Assembly (NCBI GenBank): GCA_035048815.1
Contig: JAUCBN010000021.1
Coordinates: 3,317,501 to 3,381,500, forward strand
Direction: 5' to 3'
From: Abelmoschus esculentus
Taxonomy: Eukaryota; Streptophyta; Magnoliopsida; Malvales; Malvaceae
DNA length: 64,000 nucleotides
Below, piece after piece: positions 1-13,147 of the stretch. A model generated the notes under the pieces. It was given only the letters and a program-made list of their open reading frames with translations, was not told the origin of the DNA and did no database searches. How positions within the stretch are numbered: the stretch's first letter is position 1; each line of letters begins with the position of its first letter. Both the position numbers and the translations under genes were made by a program.

Positions 1-1734
1 TTTCTTTCTTTGAGAAGGGAAATCAAGGAATGTCAAATATCATCCCATACTCGGATATCTTTAAAGAAAAGCAGACTTCATTTGGACGATGTTTTGGGTT
101 ATCACTTCATTCAAGGACCTTAGCCAACAATGCTTGAGAGGAAATTCACTCAAAGTTTAGGATTTAGGATTTCCATAATTCCTGAATACTCATTAATGTC
201 ATCCTTTCGGCCTAAGTAAAGTGGTAATGAGTCACATTATTGAAGTTGATCTCCGAATTCGATTTAAGGTCAATCCTGCAATTAGCATTCAAGATCTAAA
301 AAGAAAGATGTCAGTAATGATATATACATATATGTATGGGTGATCAAAACTTAACCCATAATAAAAAATAAAAGAATTAAAGAATATGAAATGTTGGCCA
401 CTTGAGAAAAAATATATATATATATATGAAACAAGCATCATGAGCAAAGAGATTGAAATAGCCTCCCTTACAAAGGACCTCCAATGCTCGCGGGCAAAAG
501 CAATTGGGATGATTCAGGGTATTACTCCATAACGGTCTAAAAATGCAATCGATCTCATGTAATTCAACTATCTATCACCCATCAAAGGAAACCGGAGTGA
601 ATTTCAACCACCCCAATTTACCATCGAATTTACTCTTTCTTGTTTCTGTTTTGGAGTTGAATTCTTGAATTTCGAAGCATCAATGTAACTTCTCCTTTGA
701 TTGTCCCATGTTTGGTCTTTTCTTGGATTTCTTCTTCAGGATGACACTGATAAATTCATTATTTGACAAAATTTGCTGCATTATTATCGCTTAGGGTGAT
801 CAAATGCCCCAAGTCTTCTCACGTTATCGTCATCATGATCGAACACTTTTATTGCTGTTTTTCATAGCTCAAAATCTGATCTTCTAAATTTTCAATAGAT
901 GCCCAGCTATTAAATTCAAACGCTATTTTTCTTTTCGACTTCTTTTTGCATTTTTCCGTCTTTTTCATTTTCTTGCAAGAACCTTTTAAATTGAACCCTT
1001 GTGTGAGATGAATTTTTATACCAATCTCTCGTATCTACATTTCATCAGAATGACCAAGCAATGTGAAAATTGATGTCTGATTCTGAGATCGGTCGATCTT
1101 TCATGTTACCCAAGTGATCCTCAATAACTTTCTGAAATTTCTTAATCTTAACATGTTTTAATTTATGCTTGTCAAAATGCAATGTTACTTTAAAAGTAGT
1201 ATTTAAAACAAAATGCAATGTTTTTTACCGCTTTATATTCTCCTAAAAAAATACAATATTCAAATGATGCAATGCATGAATGCAAGAGATATCGATTTCA
1301 AAAGCTAGTCATTAGACAACATTCATCTAACCAAAAGATCGAATACAAGGGGAAGCCAATTTGTTGATAGAAGATAGCTGACTCGATCACCTCGTTCAAT
1401 CTGGTTCGGCAATCATTCTGATATGTTGCTAAAAATCTGTTGATGGGTCTTCTGCTTTATCAAGCAAAATCCATGTATCTGACATTTCTTGTACTTGGTT
1501 CTGAAATTGATCACCAACTCTATCTATGCATCATCTGAGTAACCATTTCGGCTTGTCTCTTGACGTGTTCTTTACTTGAAATGCCAATTCAAAACTTGCA
1601 AACTGGTTTTCCGCATGTCGTGTTGTACTTTCTGAATTTCTCTTCTATTTCTCATCTTCATCCTTCGATAGTTCCTTGGGATGCCCCTAATTTGTCAAAT
1701 ATGCGCTTTCTGACTATCTTCGCCTCTTAGCCAC

Positions 1735-1920
1735 CTGAACCCGACCTGAAGCTTAAATCATTGTTGAACCCGACCTGAGGCTTAAATAATTGTTGAACCC
1801 GACTTGAAGCTTGAATAATTGTTGAACCCGACTTGAAGCTTGAATAATTGTTGAATCTGACTTGAAGCTCGAATAATTGTTGAACCCGACTTGAAGCTTG
1901 AATAATTGTTAAACCCAATA
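1735..1920. repeat. 29-bp minisatellite, about 6.5 copies
   Basis: The word CCCGAC (or a one- or two-base variant) recurs at 1740, 1769, 1798, 1827, 1856, 1885 and 1914, exactly 29 bases apart each time. Units read roughly TTGAACCCGACTTGAAGCTT plus GAATAATTG. The period is not a multiple of three, so the short open frame across it is not a protein repeat. It sits in the internal region of the retrotransposon. Confidence 0.9.
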
Positions 1921-2760
1921 TAAGTCTAACTCATTTCACTTACAGGAACGGTATAACAAAACCTCGTAGTTGTTGGTGTTGTAACCATTCTCCTGACAAC
2001 AATTAAGATACCTTAATTTTGGTGGACGTTCCCCTTGCTTGGAATCTTCTGAAATACCCTTGTATTACCGGTACTCGATCTCCCCGAACATTAACTCTGA
2101 TCTTGCACTAAGTCTTCTCGAACACCAAATCTGATCGCGTATTGAGTTTTCTCGAATATGATCCATCCTGGCATATTGTCTTCTACTTGTATATCAAACC
2201 CTTTTAGTTTATGAACACTGTCTATACAACTAGCTAATGAATCGATACCCCTAATGCATGCTATATGAACTCACTCATACGCCACCAAAAAAAGGTGTTA
2301 GTATGGTGAAATAATATTCTGAACAAGAATAAATTAACTTGCAAAAAATAACCAGAGAACAATTTATGTCGCATAAAAATAACCAGAGAGCATGTTAAAC
2401 AGAGAAATCCTAATTTGGCGGCATTTCGATAGCATACCGCTTTATCTTATGGTCCTTGTCTGGCTCTAAAAGGGGTGGATTTCTACTTTATACATGTGGT
2501 TTTTGGTCTAGACACTGGTTCCCGAACTGTCGTTACTGTCTACTGCGACGATAAGACATCGATTCGGTGGTATAGGTCCCTTACAACGGAGGTGAAGACC
2601 CCACGATGCGTAAGGTTAGTATACCGGAAGTAGATAAAAATTCGAAACTCGGAGCTGGAGAGCATCACGTCGGATAATATCTAACTCCCAGTTAAGAGTG
2701 AAAGCTCGGGTCGAGAGCTTATGCATGAATGACAAATATATATATCACAAAAGAAAATAC

Positions 2761-3270
2761 TATCCTCATTCAAACGATATTTACTTAACAATAAAGAATT
2801 AAGTTAATATCTATATTCAAAATACCGAAATGTCACATAAAAAATTTAAAAAAAAGTTAGGCCTGACTCACAAAAAAAAAATTTAGTCCCCACCGGAGTC
2901 GCCAAGCTGTCGCGACCGTTTTAAAACCGATACGTGCCAAAAATAGCCTGGCGAGTTTGATTTTGGAAAATCCGAATTTTATCGCTCTTAATCTTGAAAA
3001 ACCCAAATTTTATTAAAAACATATGTTATTTATTTTTTCAAAATGATTTGGAGTCGTCACCGGCCACTTTGGTAGGCAATACACCATAAAAAAAAAACCA
3101 GAGATTCGTTTAAAAATATTTGGGTTCGGGAGTCGGTTACATGTAAGGACGACCCTTATAAACGCCCAAAATTGGTACCTTATTAATTATACGTGGCATT
3201 TTGATATTTTGAATATAGATATTAATTTAATTCTTCACTGTTAATTAAACACTGCTTGAATTGAGGATAT
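2761..3270. repeat. Inverted repeat across the LTR/leader boundary
   Basis: About 80 bases at 2761-2840 match the reverse complement of 3187-3270. Both arms share TTAATATCTATATTCAAAAT. Differences are mostly transitions, as expected of old methylated DNA. One arm lies in the LTR and the other just inside the internal region. Confidence 0.75.
2885..2904 (-). other. Retrotransposon primer binding site, tRNA-Arg type
   Basis: The minus strand reads TGGCGACTCC then GGTGGGGACT, three bases after the LTR end. This is close to the complement of the 3' end of plant tRNA-Arg(ACG), which ends in GGAGTCGCCA. It fixes the element's orientation: the LTR is to the right and the internal region to the left. 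Confidence 0.65.
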
Positions 3271-4337
3271 CCTTTTGATTAAGAAATTACATCTCCTTTA
3301 AACTCAGGCTGAATGAGACGTCCTCTAGATAGGAGATCTTACCCAAATTTAAAGGAATATAAATTCCGCCTCAAAAGGTTTAAATGCATGACTATTTATT
3401 TATCTTGTTCATTTTAAGTTCTAACCTAGGAAGGCTCCATTGATTAAATATTAAAACCCTGTTTAAATTATTAATTTCGCCAAGTGTATGATAACATCCG
3501 AATGCTCGGACACTACCATCTTGTCACTTAACCAAAATTAATAACTTTACTAATATCACTAATTATTTACCTACCAATTTTATTTAATTCTAAACCTAAA
3601 TTATTTTATCAAGTTCTAGGTTTTTAATAGCACATGAATTCGATACCAAGGTACACTCTTTAGGCCAACGTCATGGTACGTCAAAACACCGACATCTCAG
3701 TGTATCCGAGGTATAAGATTCAAATACTATCGTTACTAATTATCTCCCTATTTAAATTAATTATTTACTTAAAGTGTCTAATCCTAAAAAGGCTCTAATT
3801 TCATGATCTAAGTGTAAAAAATAAATGACCCTAAATAATTATACTACATGCCTTTAAAAATTCGCAAATAAAATAAAACAATACTAATTAAAAGAAACAA
3901 AGACTTACCGTCCTAATTCTAATTAAACAAAGACTTACAGTAATTGAATTGAACGGAATTAAACATCTAATTTATAAAAAAATAATATCACATAGACTTA
4001 CCATGTAAATTGCTTTCATAATTGAGAATCGATATTCATGACATAAGTAGTGGTGTTTCGGTTTGATCGAGATTCTCGGCAGAATATTGACCGAGCAAGT
4101 TTGTTCCAACACATCTGCTTTGACTTTGGCTTTGTTGTTTCCTTTTCGCTGCTCCCATATCAAAATCAAGACCCCCTTTTAATTCTTCTCGGTTTCCATG
4201 CTGGGAGAGAAACCAAAAAGCCAATCCCATGACTTTAACCCCCTCCATGAATTGCTCCATCATGTCTCAATATTGCATCATCAAAAACCCATCAATCATT
4301 GCTCCATCATGATCACCGGGATTATTGTCATCATTGC

Positions 4338-4405
4338 ACCATCATGTTTTAATCATTGCCTCAATCATAACAACCATCATGTTTTAATCATTGCCTCAAT
4401 CATGA
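4338..4405. repeat. 35-bp direct duplication
   Basis: ACCATCATG followed by TTTTAATCATTGCCTCAATC occurs at 4338 and again at 4373, an offset of 35 bases, inside a CATCAT-rich tract of the LTR. Confidence 0.8.
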
Positions 4406-4850
4406 CAGCCATCATGGCCACCATCATCGCCCTCGTAATTGTTGCATCATTGCCTCCATTCTCCAAAATAATCTCATTTCTTTTGCTTCTAATTCCCCTT
4501 CAGCAAATGAAAAGAAAATTGCCTCCCTCTCGTGAGTCCCTCAGTGAGGAGAGAAAAAGAGAGCTCCCTTCTGTCATTGATGCTTCCATGCCTCCCAAAG
4601 TCAAGACCGCATGAAACCGTGAATTAAAGAGCAAAAGGGTCTTGGAGAGAGAGCCCCCTGCTCTCTGTCGTCAAAAAATCCCCCCCTCCTAGTTCGATTG
4701 AATCCCTTTTAAAGGGATTCAAATCGGAGTCCAAAACCAAATTGAATCCCTAAAAAATCTCCTCCTCAAATCCCTCAATCTAACAAACTCTCAACAATCC
4801 CTTAAATCTCTCTCAACAACCGAAACACTCCCACAAACCATTTTCTGTTT

Positions 4851-5826
4851 TTCGTTTTTTTTTTTATAATTTTCAGTTATTATTTATTATTTTTTTTTTT
4901 TTTATAAATTCGTGTTAACAATTATAGTTAAATTTTTAACGATCAAATCATCATATTAGTTAAAAAATGAGATATTTTTCAAAAAGACATACATTAAGGA
5001 CTAAATTTATCAAAAAAAAAAACGAGAGTCAAAATTATAAAAGTTACAAACGTTAAGGTTAAACTCATGTTTGTGCCTTTATATTTTATATTAAAATAAA
5101 ATTATATTTTAGATGTATATATTTATCATTATCGTAAAAAATTTAGCGATAATAACATGTCATATATATGTAGAATGAGGCTATATGTCATGTTATTTAA
5201 AATATATTATTACATATATATGACATATAAATATCGTTAAATTTTTACTGGTTTAATCATTATATAAATTAAAAATAAAATATTTATAAAAAAAATATAA
5301 GTTAAGAGTTAAATTTATTAAAAAAAAGAATGAAAACTAAAATGATAAAAATTATAAACGGTTAAAATTATGGGGAATAAGTTTTATTTAGGCGATGGGT
5401 TTGTATTTATGCTGCCACATATTCACCAGCTCAGCTCACATGATTGTTTGACCACTCCACCGCACGATCCGCTCTTAGCGCTTCCCTTTTCTCTCTTTGG
5501 TGCTTTCCAAAAACTGAAACTTTCTTCGCATTCATTACGTTTTATAATTAACCCTCCCCCCCAAAAAGCAATTAACATAAAAGACAGGAAGAATCCCAAC
5601 CATTCAACGATGCTTTGCTCTGTAGCATTCATCATCACCGTCAAATCCAATGCCAGCAGCAATGGATGAACCATAATCCGGTACAAGCCTGAGCATTTTC
5701 TGTAAAACCCACAAAATAGAAAACAAAATTATACCAAACATGATCGCCTTTGTTGAAATTAAGAGAATTTGAGATTTCATAAAGAAAGGAAGAAACTTTG
5801 TGTTTTTTCTCACTTCATATTATAGT
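4851..5826. other. Intergenic DNA and Nudix gene leader
   Basis: AT-rich spacer to about 5.38 kb, then a more balanced stretch that probably holds the promoter and 5' untranslated region of the downstream Nudix gene. No clear TATA box was chosen, and short open frames here on both strands have no family resemblance. Confidence 0.4.
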
Positions 5827-8800
5827 ATGTCGGATTTGGTGGCCCGTACAGGTAGGCTTCAGCAAAGGTACGAGGCTGGTTTTCGCCTTGTCGCAGGGTA
5901 TGTTTTTCTGTTTATGATTATTGTTCGCTTAATCCGTGTAATGTAGATGTGGAAAGTATGTTTGCATGTTGCTTTTCAGAATTTTGATCTTTCAATTTTG
6001 TATCTGCTTGAATGGTGTATTTTATATGATTGGCATGTTTTATTAAATTATTGGGTTTGAGATATTTATTGATTTATTTTGATTGATCAAGTAGAAAGTT
6101 ATAAAAAAACAAAGATTCTAGAGATTGGGTTTGTTTTATTTTGTGTTTATGAGTGTTTATCGATATATCATGTTGCCTGTGTATGATTGCATTGGCATGT
6201 GAAATCATGAATGGGGGCATATGATATATCATGTTCATTAAAATTTTGTTTTATATGAATAGCAAATGGCTTTGTTTTCTGATGAGGAGGGTTTATTTTG
6301 TTTTATATGAACATGTTGTATATCTTGTATGTTCTTGGATTTTTGTTTTTATCTTTTTCTGTTTACACATGAATATGAGTTTTGAAGTTTGACTGGTTCA
6401 CTACATTCTCAGATGAGGGTTTGTTCTCACTTCTTGTGCATGTCTCTCTTTTTTTGGGTGTTTGTGGGGGTGGGTGGGGGTCGAGACTCGAGATAGTTCA
6501 TTGAAAATTTGAAGGTTTTATCTCACTTTTCAGATGAAGATAAGAAACAAGTATTTTCGGTTTATGTTTATAGGATTAGTTCATTTGAGGTCTCAATGAT
6601 TTTTCCATAATTGGCATGAAAATAGAAATGGATATATTCTACTTTTGCTCTGTCTAGGTTGATAGTGTTTTGTTTTTAATGGTTTAAAGGTGCACTTTTT
6701 TCATTTTTAAAATCACAAGTGGGCGTTCCCTGTTTATGTTTTTCTCTAGTACAGAACTTGGGGATTAGTGGGTGGATTTTGATTGTCTATTTTCTTGTTT
6801 CTATGAGAAATGTCAATAATGCCTGCTTAATGGATAATGATTATTGCATTGGAAGTAGGGTCCAGGTTGTTAATTAAGAAGTGATAGGTATTCATAGAAT
6901 TCTCTTCTCTATGTCGCCGTATGAGCTTTTAGAACAAATGATCCAGGATAATCTTCTTGTATTTCAGTATAATTGGTAGTTGGAGTGTTTGATTTCTCTT
7001 GGAGCTAATTTGGGAATATTGAAATTTCATGATTGATTCATGAGGTGGAATAGTCAGCATATCACTGCGACCTTGGTTGCGACTTTTTGCAGATATGACA
7101 AAATGTGATAGTGAGACCTTCTAGGAAATTTCTTGTGTTGCATAGTATTGGCTATTGGCTTGATAATTTTGTATTGATGATGATAGCAATGTTTCTCTGT
7201 TGTCAAAATGTGATACTGAGACCTAGAAAATTTTCCCAACATATCCTTTTTCGTGCGGTTGATCAAGTAGCTTAATTTATATAACTATTATTTCCGGTTG
7301 AAGTTATGAAGACTTTAACATGTTGGAACCAAATCAAAAGAAATTGCCTTGGGGGTAGGACATCCTTTAATTTTTTAATGGGACTCGAGTGCGATTGTTA
7401 AATATGAGTACATCCAAAGGGGGTATGTTCAATATTTAAAAGTTTTAACATGTATTTGGAGTGTCCTTATACAGTCGTATCTCATATCCATGCCTGGAAT
7501 ATCTGTACATGGGTATCGAAAATGGTTACTTCTAGAAAAATGAAAAGGGAGTATGTTAAATTTGTCAAAAGTTTTTTTCATATATTTGGAGGGTCCTTAG
7601 GTGCTCCTATCCCATACCCATGTCCAGAATATCTAAACATGGGTGTAGGAAATGGTTACTTCAAGAAAAATAAAAAGTCAGAGTGACAGTCCTTTAATAT
7701 TAATGAGGCATGCTATTCTAGATGCCATTGAATGGCCCCCTCTCTGTTTACGTCTTGTTTTTCTCTGCTTTGATGGTAATGTGCCTGGAATTTTATGTGT
7801 ACATTTTTGGAAGAATGTTAGGTCTTCAATCTTTTCTTTTTATTTCCCCTCTTTGCATGCTATTTTGGGTCGAGATTGAATTGTTTCATTCTGAATGTAA
7901 ATAGATAGGCATTGACTTGTGGGAACACTTCAATTTTAAAGTTTTATGAAAATTCTATTCATGATTGAGCTTCTTGTGCTAAATCCACTCTTCTCTTTTC
8001 ACAGATGTATTCCATTTAGGTATAGAAATTCAAATGAGGAAGATGATGTAAATTTTGAAAAAGTGGTCGAAGTACTGATGATTAACTCAACTAGCGGACC
8101 AGGTCTTTTGTTTCCAAAGGTACATACTCGTGTTTGTTCCGACATACACTGTAACACTTGCGTTCTTTTATGCGTTTCCCTACCATTCTAGAACTGCTTA
8201 AGTCCATTCTGCAATAAAAACGGTTGCATTTTTTATCTCATATATACATTATTGTTTTTCTAACTAAACATATACATTACTGTTGATAGAAATAAGCATA
8301 AAAATTCATAAAAACACATGCATCCAACCTTAGTTATGCTGCAGTATCTGTTAATACTGGATTGCATTCTGGATTACTCATCATTAGCCTTTAACATTTA
8401 CAACAAAATGACCAGTTTACGAAGTATTTTGATAATGCCTATGTTACTGAAACTCTGGTGCAAGTGTTGGGAATAGATGTATCCTCAAGGGTATGTTCAA
8501 TTTTCCGAAGATTTTCACATATTTGGAGGGTCTTTCGGGGATTGTATCCATCCATGTAGCCATTGGGCACTGGTACGTAAAGAAGAGAAAATGAAGTGCT
8601 TGGATATAGGACAAATTAAGATAAGTATGCCTTGCATGTCTCTAGGATGACAGGACATTGTTATTCTATTAATAGGGTAGTAAGTAATTATGGCATTTTC
8701 CTATTTTATCAGATTGAAATGTTGTTTTAAGTTTAGGATAAAATTTGCTGAGAGATAACTATGTTACTCGGGCTTGGATTTATCAGATATGGGTTTGTTC

Positions 8801-10683
8801 AATCTTATTCTAAGATTTTCATGTATTTGGAGGGTTCTTAGAGGATCATATCCCCATATACATGTCCGAATATGTGGTTCAAACAGTTGTCAAACACGTG
8901 TACTTTAGAGAAAATGAAGATGTAGGAGGTAAATGTTTCGTGGCAATCATTGAGGATTCTGATTCGACTTTATAGAATTAGATTGTGCAAATGAAAAAGT
9001 ATGGCCATCGGATAAAAGTTCCGTTTAGGAGAGTTAAGGTTTGAATGAATTAACTTGCCTTTGACAATTTTATCATTACTTATTGTTGTGTGTGGGAGTT
9101 TAAGCAGATGATTATCCTTGGCTAAATTATTGATTAGAAACTCAACACTTGAGAAACATAACTTAATTTTGCTCTAAAATTTCTTTAAATAATCAATTGC
9201 AATTCATGTTTAAATTTGAAGGTTCATTTGATGGTAGAGTCTGACATGCAAGTCCGACAATATCTTTCACTTGCTTTGTGTTCTTGTCTACATCTGTGTG
9301 GATTTTTGAACCAGCTTCCTTTTTGTTTTTTTTTTCTTTGGAACTCGATACTAAAACATTCTATTAATATATCTTCTTCAGATCGTTGCGATTAAACTTG
9401 AGCAAGAGTTTGGAATAATAAAAACTTGGGTCCAGCTAAATTTAAAGATTCTTTTCCAATGTTTTTTCTTGACTTACCTGTATAGAGCATTTACTTCGAA
9501 TATACATTAGGATATAGGTGTATGGATACGATTTTTTGAAGAACACATAGAAAGACTAAGAAAAATTAATAGTCAGTGTCAGAAACATCCATATCCGATA
9601 CTTGCATAACATTAACATAAGTATTAAATTATTCTTGCCATTAAAGAATATGATAACTGCATATAAATTATAGTGGACCAAAAATGGAGTCAACATTAGT
9701 TGTCCTTTTACCATATTATCTTATTATCTACTTTTTGAAGAAAAGAGTATTTTTAGAGTAACATTTTGTTATGAGTATCTTGCTCTCTGATTCTAGGGAG
9801 GTTGGGAGAATGACGAAACAGTCGAGGAGGCTGCAGTGAGGGAAGCTATTGAAGAAGCTGGGGTCCGAGGGGATTTATTGGTGAATTTTCTTCCTCACTT
9901 ATATTTATGCGTTTTATATCGTTGTCTTTTGAGTTTATGAAATGCTATAACATATTTTCGAACATTAGTTCATCCCTTGATGTATTTTGGCCCTCAATAC
10001 ACACACTAAGAACATAGTTAAGTATACCTATGCCATACACATACATGTATCTGATTTCCATGGTTTCATGCCCTTGTTCAAGTAACATAGGTTGTCATTG
10101 CCATCAACTTTTGAGTAAAGATTTGCAGCATTTAGGCATGAAAATAGTTGGTATACCTTTACATATACATGTATTGATACTCACACCCAAGTTCAAGTAG
10201 AATGTTTTATAGTGCCATAGAGCCTGTATATTTTCTCGCCTCTTACCTATGTTGCTCTCGTCTTGTATGGACCTTTGCAGAACACGGTCCAGATTAGTCA
10301 GCCAATAGGTTGGATATCAGTGGTTATACTAAGAAATTAGCTGCTTCTTTATTCCCTACTATTTCCATTAGTTCCAAATTCTTTTAACACGGCCATCCGA
10401 ATATTTCGTATATGCATCTAATTTTTCTTATTGGATCCAGGATTTCATAGGATTTTATCATTTCAAGAGCAAAACTCATCAAGATGAATTCAGTCCAGAA
10501 GGTTTATGTAAAGCTGCAATGTTCGCCTTGTTTGTGAAGGAGGAACTAAGTTCGTGGCCGGAACAGAGCACTCGGATGAGACATTGGCTTACGATTCCGA
10601 AAGCGCTGCAAAGTTGCAGGCATGAATGGATGAAAGATGCTTTAGAGAATGGCTTCTGTAAGTGGATTGCACAAAACAAGTGA
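5827..10683 (+). CDS. Nudix hydrolase (AtNUDT12/13/16/17/18/4/21-like)
   Basis: Four coding exons, 5827-5897, 8005-8119, 9797-9880 and 10441-10683, join in frame to 170 aa with GT-AG introns. The protein starts MSDLVARTGRLQQRYEAGFR, the usual opening of the short plant NUDT12/13/16/17/18 group. The Nudix box occupies residues 63-85, with the GxxxxxE start and the REAIEEAGV helix, so the metal-binding glutamates are intact. Family members hydrolyse nucleoside diphosphates linked to another moiety, such as dinucleoside polyphosphates or diphosphoinositol polyphosphates, and several are mitochondrial or plastid-targeted. No clear transit peptide is visible here. The C-terminal HWLTIPKAL and RHEWMK segments also fit the group. 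Introns 1 and 2 (2.1 and 1.7 kb) are long and carry dispersed repeats. The exact substrate cannot be called from sequence. Confidence 0.93.
7381..7690. repeat. Dispersed intronic repeat, two tandem copies (130-bp offset)
   Basis: Two related units in Nudix intron 1 carry ATTTGGAG plus a GTCCTTA word at 7454 and 7584, followed by a CCATG(C/T)CTGGAATATCT-like block and then AATGGTTACTTC. More diverged relatives lie in intron 2. Confidence 0.75.
8455..8935. repeat. Two further copies of the ATTTGGAGGGT repeat
   Basis: Copies near 8460-8600 and 8760-8930, in Nudix intron 2, share TATTTGGAGGGT, a following GGAT.(G/A)TATCC block and an AGAGAAAATGAAG tail with the intron 1 units. They look like old retroposed or MITE-type insertions of one family. 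Confidence 0.65.
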
Positions 10684-12450
10684 AAGTGCTTAAAGTTTGA
10701 ATCAAAATTTTAATAGCATTTGCATAAAACAAAAAGCTAGAGATGTACACTCACTAGTGCTTACTTTGTGTTAACTTCTTTCTCTTTTATAAATTAGAAA
10801 ACATTGGTATTTATGATTATATTTTTAATTCGATTGATTTATGTTACTCGGATTTGAATGCGAGTGTCGGGTACAAATACTCGGTTTTCTGATTATATTT
10901 TGTGTTTTTAGGGTGTTTGAAGGATCATAACTTTATATTTATGTCGGACATAGCTTTCAAGAACATAAACTAAATCTACAACTTACATATAGTACAAGAT
11001 TAACACTGGAATTTGACTTAACAAATTTATTGAGTTACTGTTCAAGGATCAAAATGATAACTTTAAAAAAATATAGACTAATTTTTATCTTTTAAAAAAT
11101 ATAAAGACTAAGAATGATTAATTTAAAGTATACGGATTAAATCTGGAAAATAACTAATATTAACTTCGCTTAACATTTGTATTAGTGGTCAGTAAAACTT
11201 AATTTGAAAAAACTGAATAACTCGACTCAAAAAAATTTTAAATAAAATTTAAATTATAAAATATGACTCATCAATTCAAATAACTTAAAATGTTTTGATT
11301 CGACACAACTTGATCGAACACTCACCCTTAATTTATACTATTACTCAAATATAGTAAATGCATTTTCCCATAATAATGAAAATTAAACATATTTTTTTAA
11401 TTATGAGCAAATATCTAGAATAGAATTTAGAGTATTTTTTAAAATAATTTATAGTAAATTTTAACAAAAGTTTGGAATATATATACTCGAATTCCACTTC
11501 ATTTTGATTTATAAGTGATTAACTTAAATTCATCTAATTATTAATTTTTTAATTTATATTCGTTTTATATTTTATATTATTAAATTTCAAAATAAGATAA
11601 TTTCACGTGTTTTTTAAACTATACTCTCAATTACGAAAATTCTACGACGGGCATCGAACACCATTGAATATCATTAAATTAATTAATAAAAATTAAAAAT
11701 TTCAAAGACTCAACGTACAATTAATAAAATAGTGATATACTCAATATATAGTTATTAATAAAAGAGAGACAAACTCAATATACGTATAAGATAATAAAAG
11801 TAAAGGTGATAATTCAAAATTACAGGCTCGAATGTACAAATAAAGTGTTATAATATACATGTTACTAAATGGTTTAATTATAAAGAATGTTCATGTTTAT
11901 TTCATTTTATATGAATTTGAATTTTAATATTTATCTTTCGAATATAAAGATCTCTAGATATAAAATTTTGTAATGAGTTTTGAAAATATTGGGAGAGGTT
12001 TCGATACTTAAAAAGACGTAAATGACTACTAAAATACCTAATTTTAATACCCAAGAGGATTTAAATGGTTATTGGAATATTTGATTTTATACTCTGTTAC
12101 ATATAGTGACGGATGTATGTATAATGTATGGTGCACACATGTTTACTCTAAACTTTTTAAAATTCGTATATTCATCTTTAACTTTTTAATATTGTTTAAA
12201 TTAATTCTTAAATTTTTTTAATATTTATAATATATGTTCACCCTCAAATATTTTTCTAGATTTATCGTCCGCTGCGAGTAACAAAATCGAGCCCTAAAAC
12301 TTTAAAATTTTGAGTAAAAAATTTACCTTTCAAGCCTTCAAAATGACCTTAAAAGTCTCAAACATTCCTAAGGATCCCAAGAAAACAATAGGGTGTAACC
12401 AATAAACACATTATAATACATTTTACCATTTAAAAAAATTCAAAGCTTAA
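10684..12450. other. Intergenic AT-rich DNA after the Nudix gene
   Basis: Holds the Nudix 3' flank, a partial relative of the intronic repeat near 10845-10960 (TGTTACTCGG start) and otherwise low-complexity AT-rich sequence. No coding or RNA gene was seen. Confidence 0.5.
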
Positions 12451-13147
12451 TTAAGGCCGTGAATGGACAAGCAAACATATTTAGAACATTCAATATACTA
12501 AGAATGATTCATATAGCTGGTGATTGAGGGTGTGTTTATATCCATTTGTTTAACTTTAACCGAATAAATGAACGAATACGAACATAAACGAACACAAATT
12601 TTTTTGTTCGTGTTCGTTCGTTAAGGATTGTAGCTTGTTCATGTTCGTTCGTTTAAATGATAAACGAACAAACATAAATGAACATAAACGAACATAAATA
12701 AACGAATATAAACGAACAAACATAAATAACATATATAATATGTTAAATATTTAATATTTTGGATTAATTCGATTAATTCAGCTAATCAATTGATTTTAAA
12801 CATAATTAGTCGATAATTAAAATTTAAAAAAAATCTTAATTATTAGATGAAACCTAAAATTTAACTGATTAACTAGTTTTGTTTTGGTTCAATTCATTAA
12901 CTCGGTTTAACAGAACAATAAAAAACCCTAGCCTATAACAAGAAATTTTTAACATGTCATAAAATAAGACTTCTCAACTCGAGTAACTTAAATTTTTTTG
13001 ACTCGACTTACTTGATCTAATGCTTACCCTTAGATATATTTGAATAAATTTAAACGAACATAAACGAACGAACATAAATGAATGAAAGAGCCCTTTGTTC
13101 ATGTTTGTTCGTTTAATAAATAAACGAATTTCCCGTCGTTTACAGCC
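12451..13147. mobile_element. Putative non-autonomous element rich in AAACGAACA words
   Basis: The left end reads TAAGGCCGTGAA and the right end is the inverted TAAGGCTGTAAA. Between them lie many copies of (T)AAACGAACA(T)AAA in both orientations. A shorter relative with similar ends is at 15.86 kb. No transposase is visible, and the superfamily is not determined. Confidence 0.45.

Larger units (their letters stand above)
1..4850 (-). mobile_element. Decayed LTR retrotransposon (Ty3/gypsy-type), 5' part
   Basis: Read on the minus strand, an LTR ending in CA at 2908 is followed after three bases by a primer binding site (2885-2904), then by an internal region that runs to the window start. 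The LTR therefore lies at 2908 to roughly 4.85 kb; its outer edge is not resolved. It is recognised mainly by the primer site and by the GTCGCGACA-type LTR end. The internal 2.9 kb has no open reading frame of useful length, so it is either an untranslated leader or heavily decayed coding sequence. No gag, protease, reverse transcriptase or integrase motif is readable. The second LTR and any target duplication lie outside the window. The superfamily is inferred from the tRNA-Arg primer type, which is known from Tat/Ogre-lineage elements. Confidence 0.6.

Noticed and set aside
1735..1920. 29-bp repeats considered as a CRISPR array
   Set aside because: Units are head to tail with no unique spacers, in a plant retroelement; it is a minisatellite.
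4198..4614. 138-codon plus-strand frame rich in His/Ile
   Set aside because: It comes from the CATCAT-type repeats of the retrotransposon LTR, antisense to the element.
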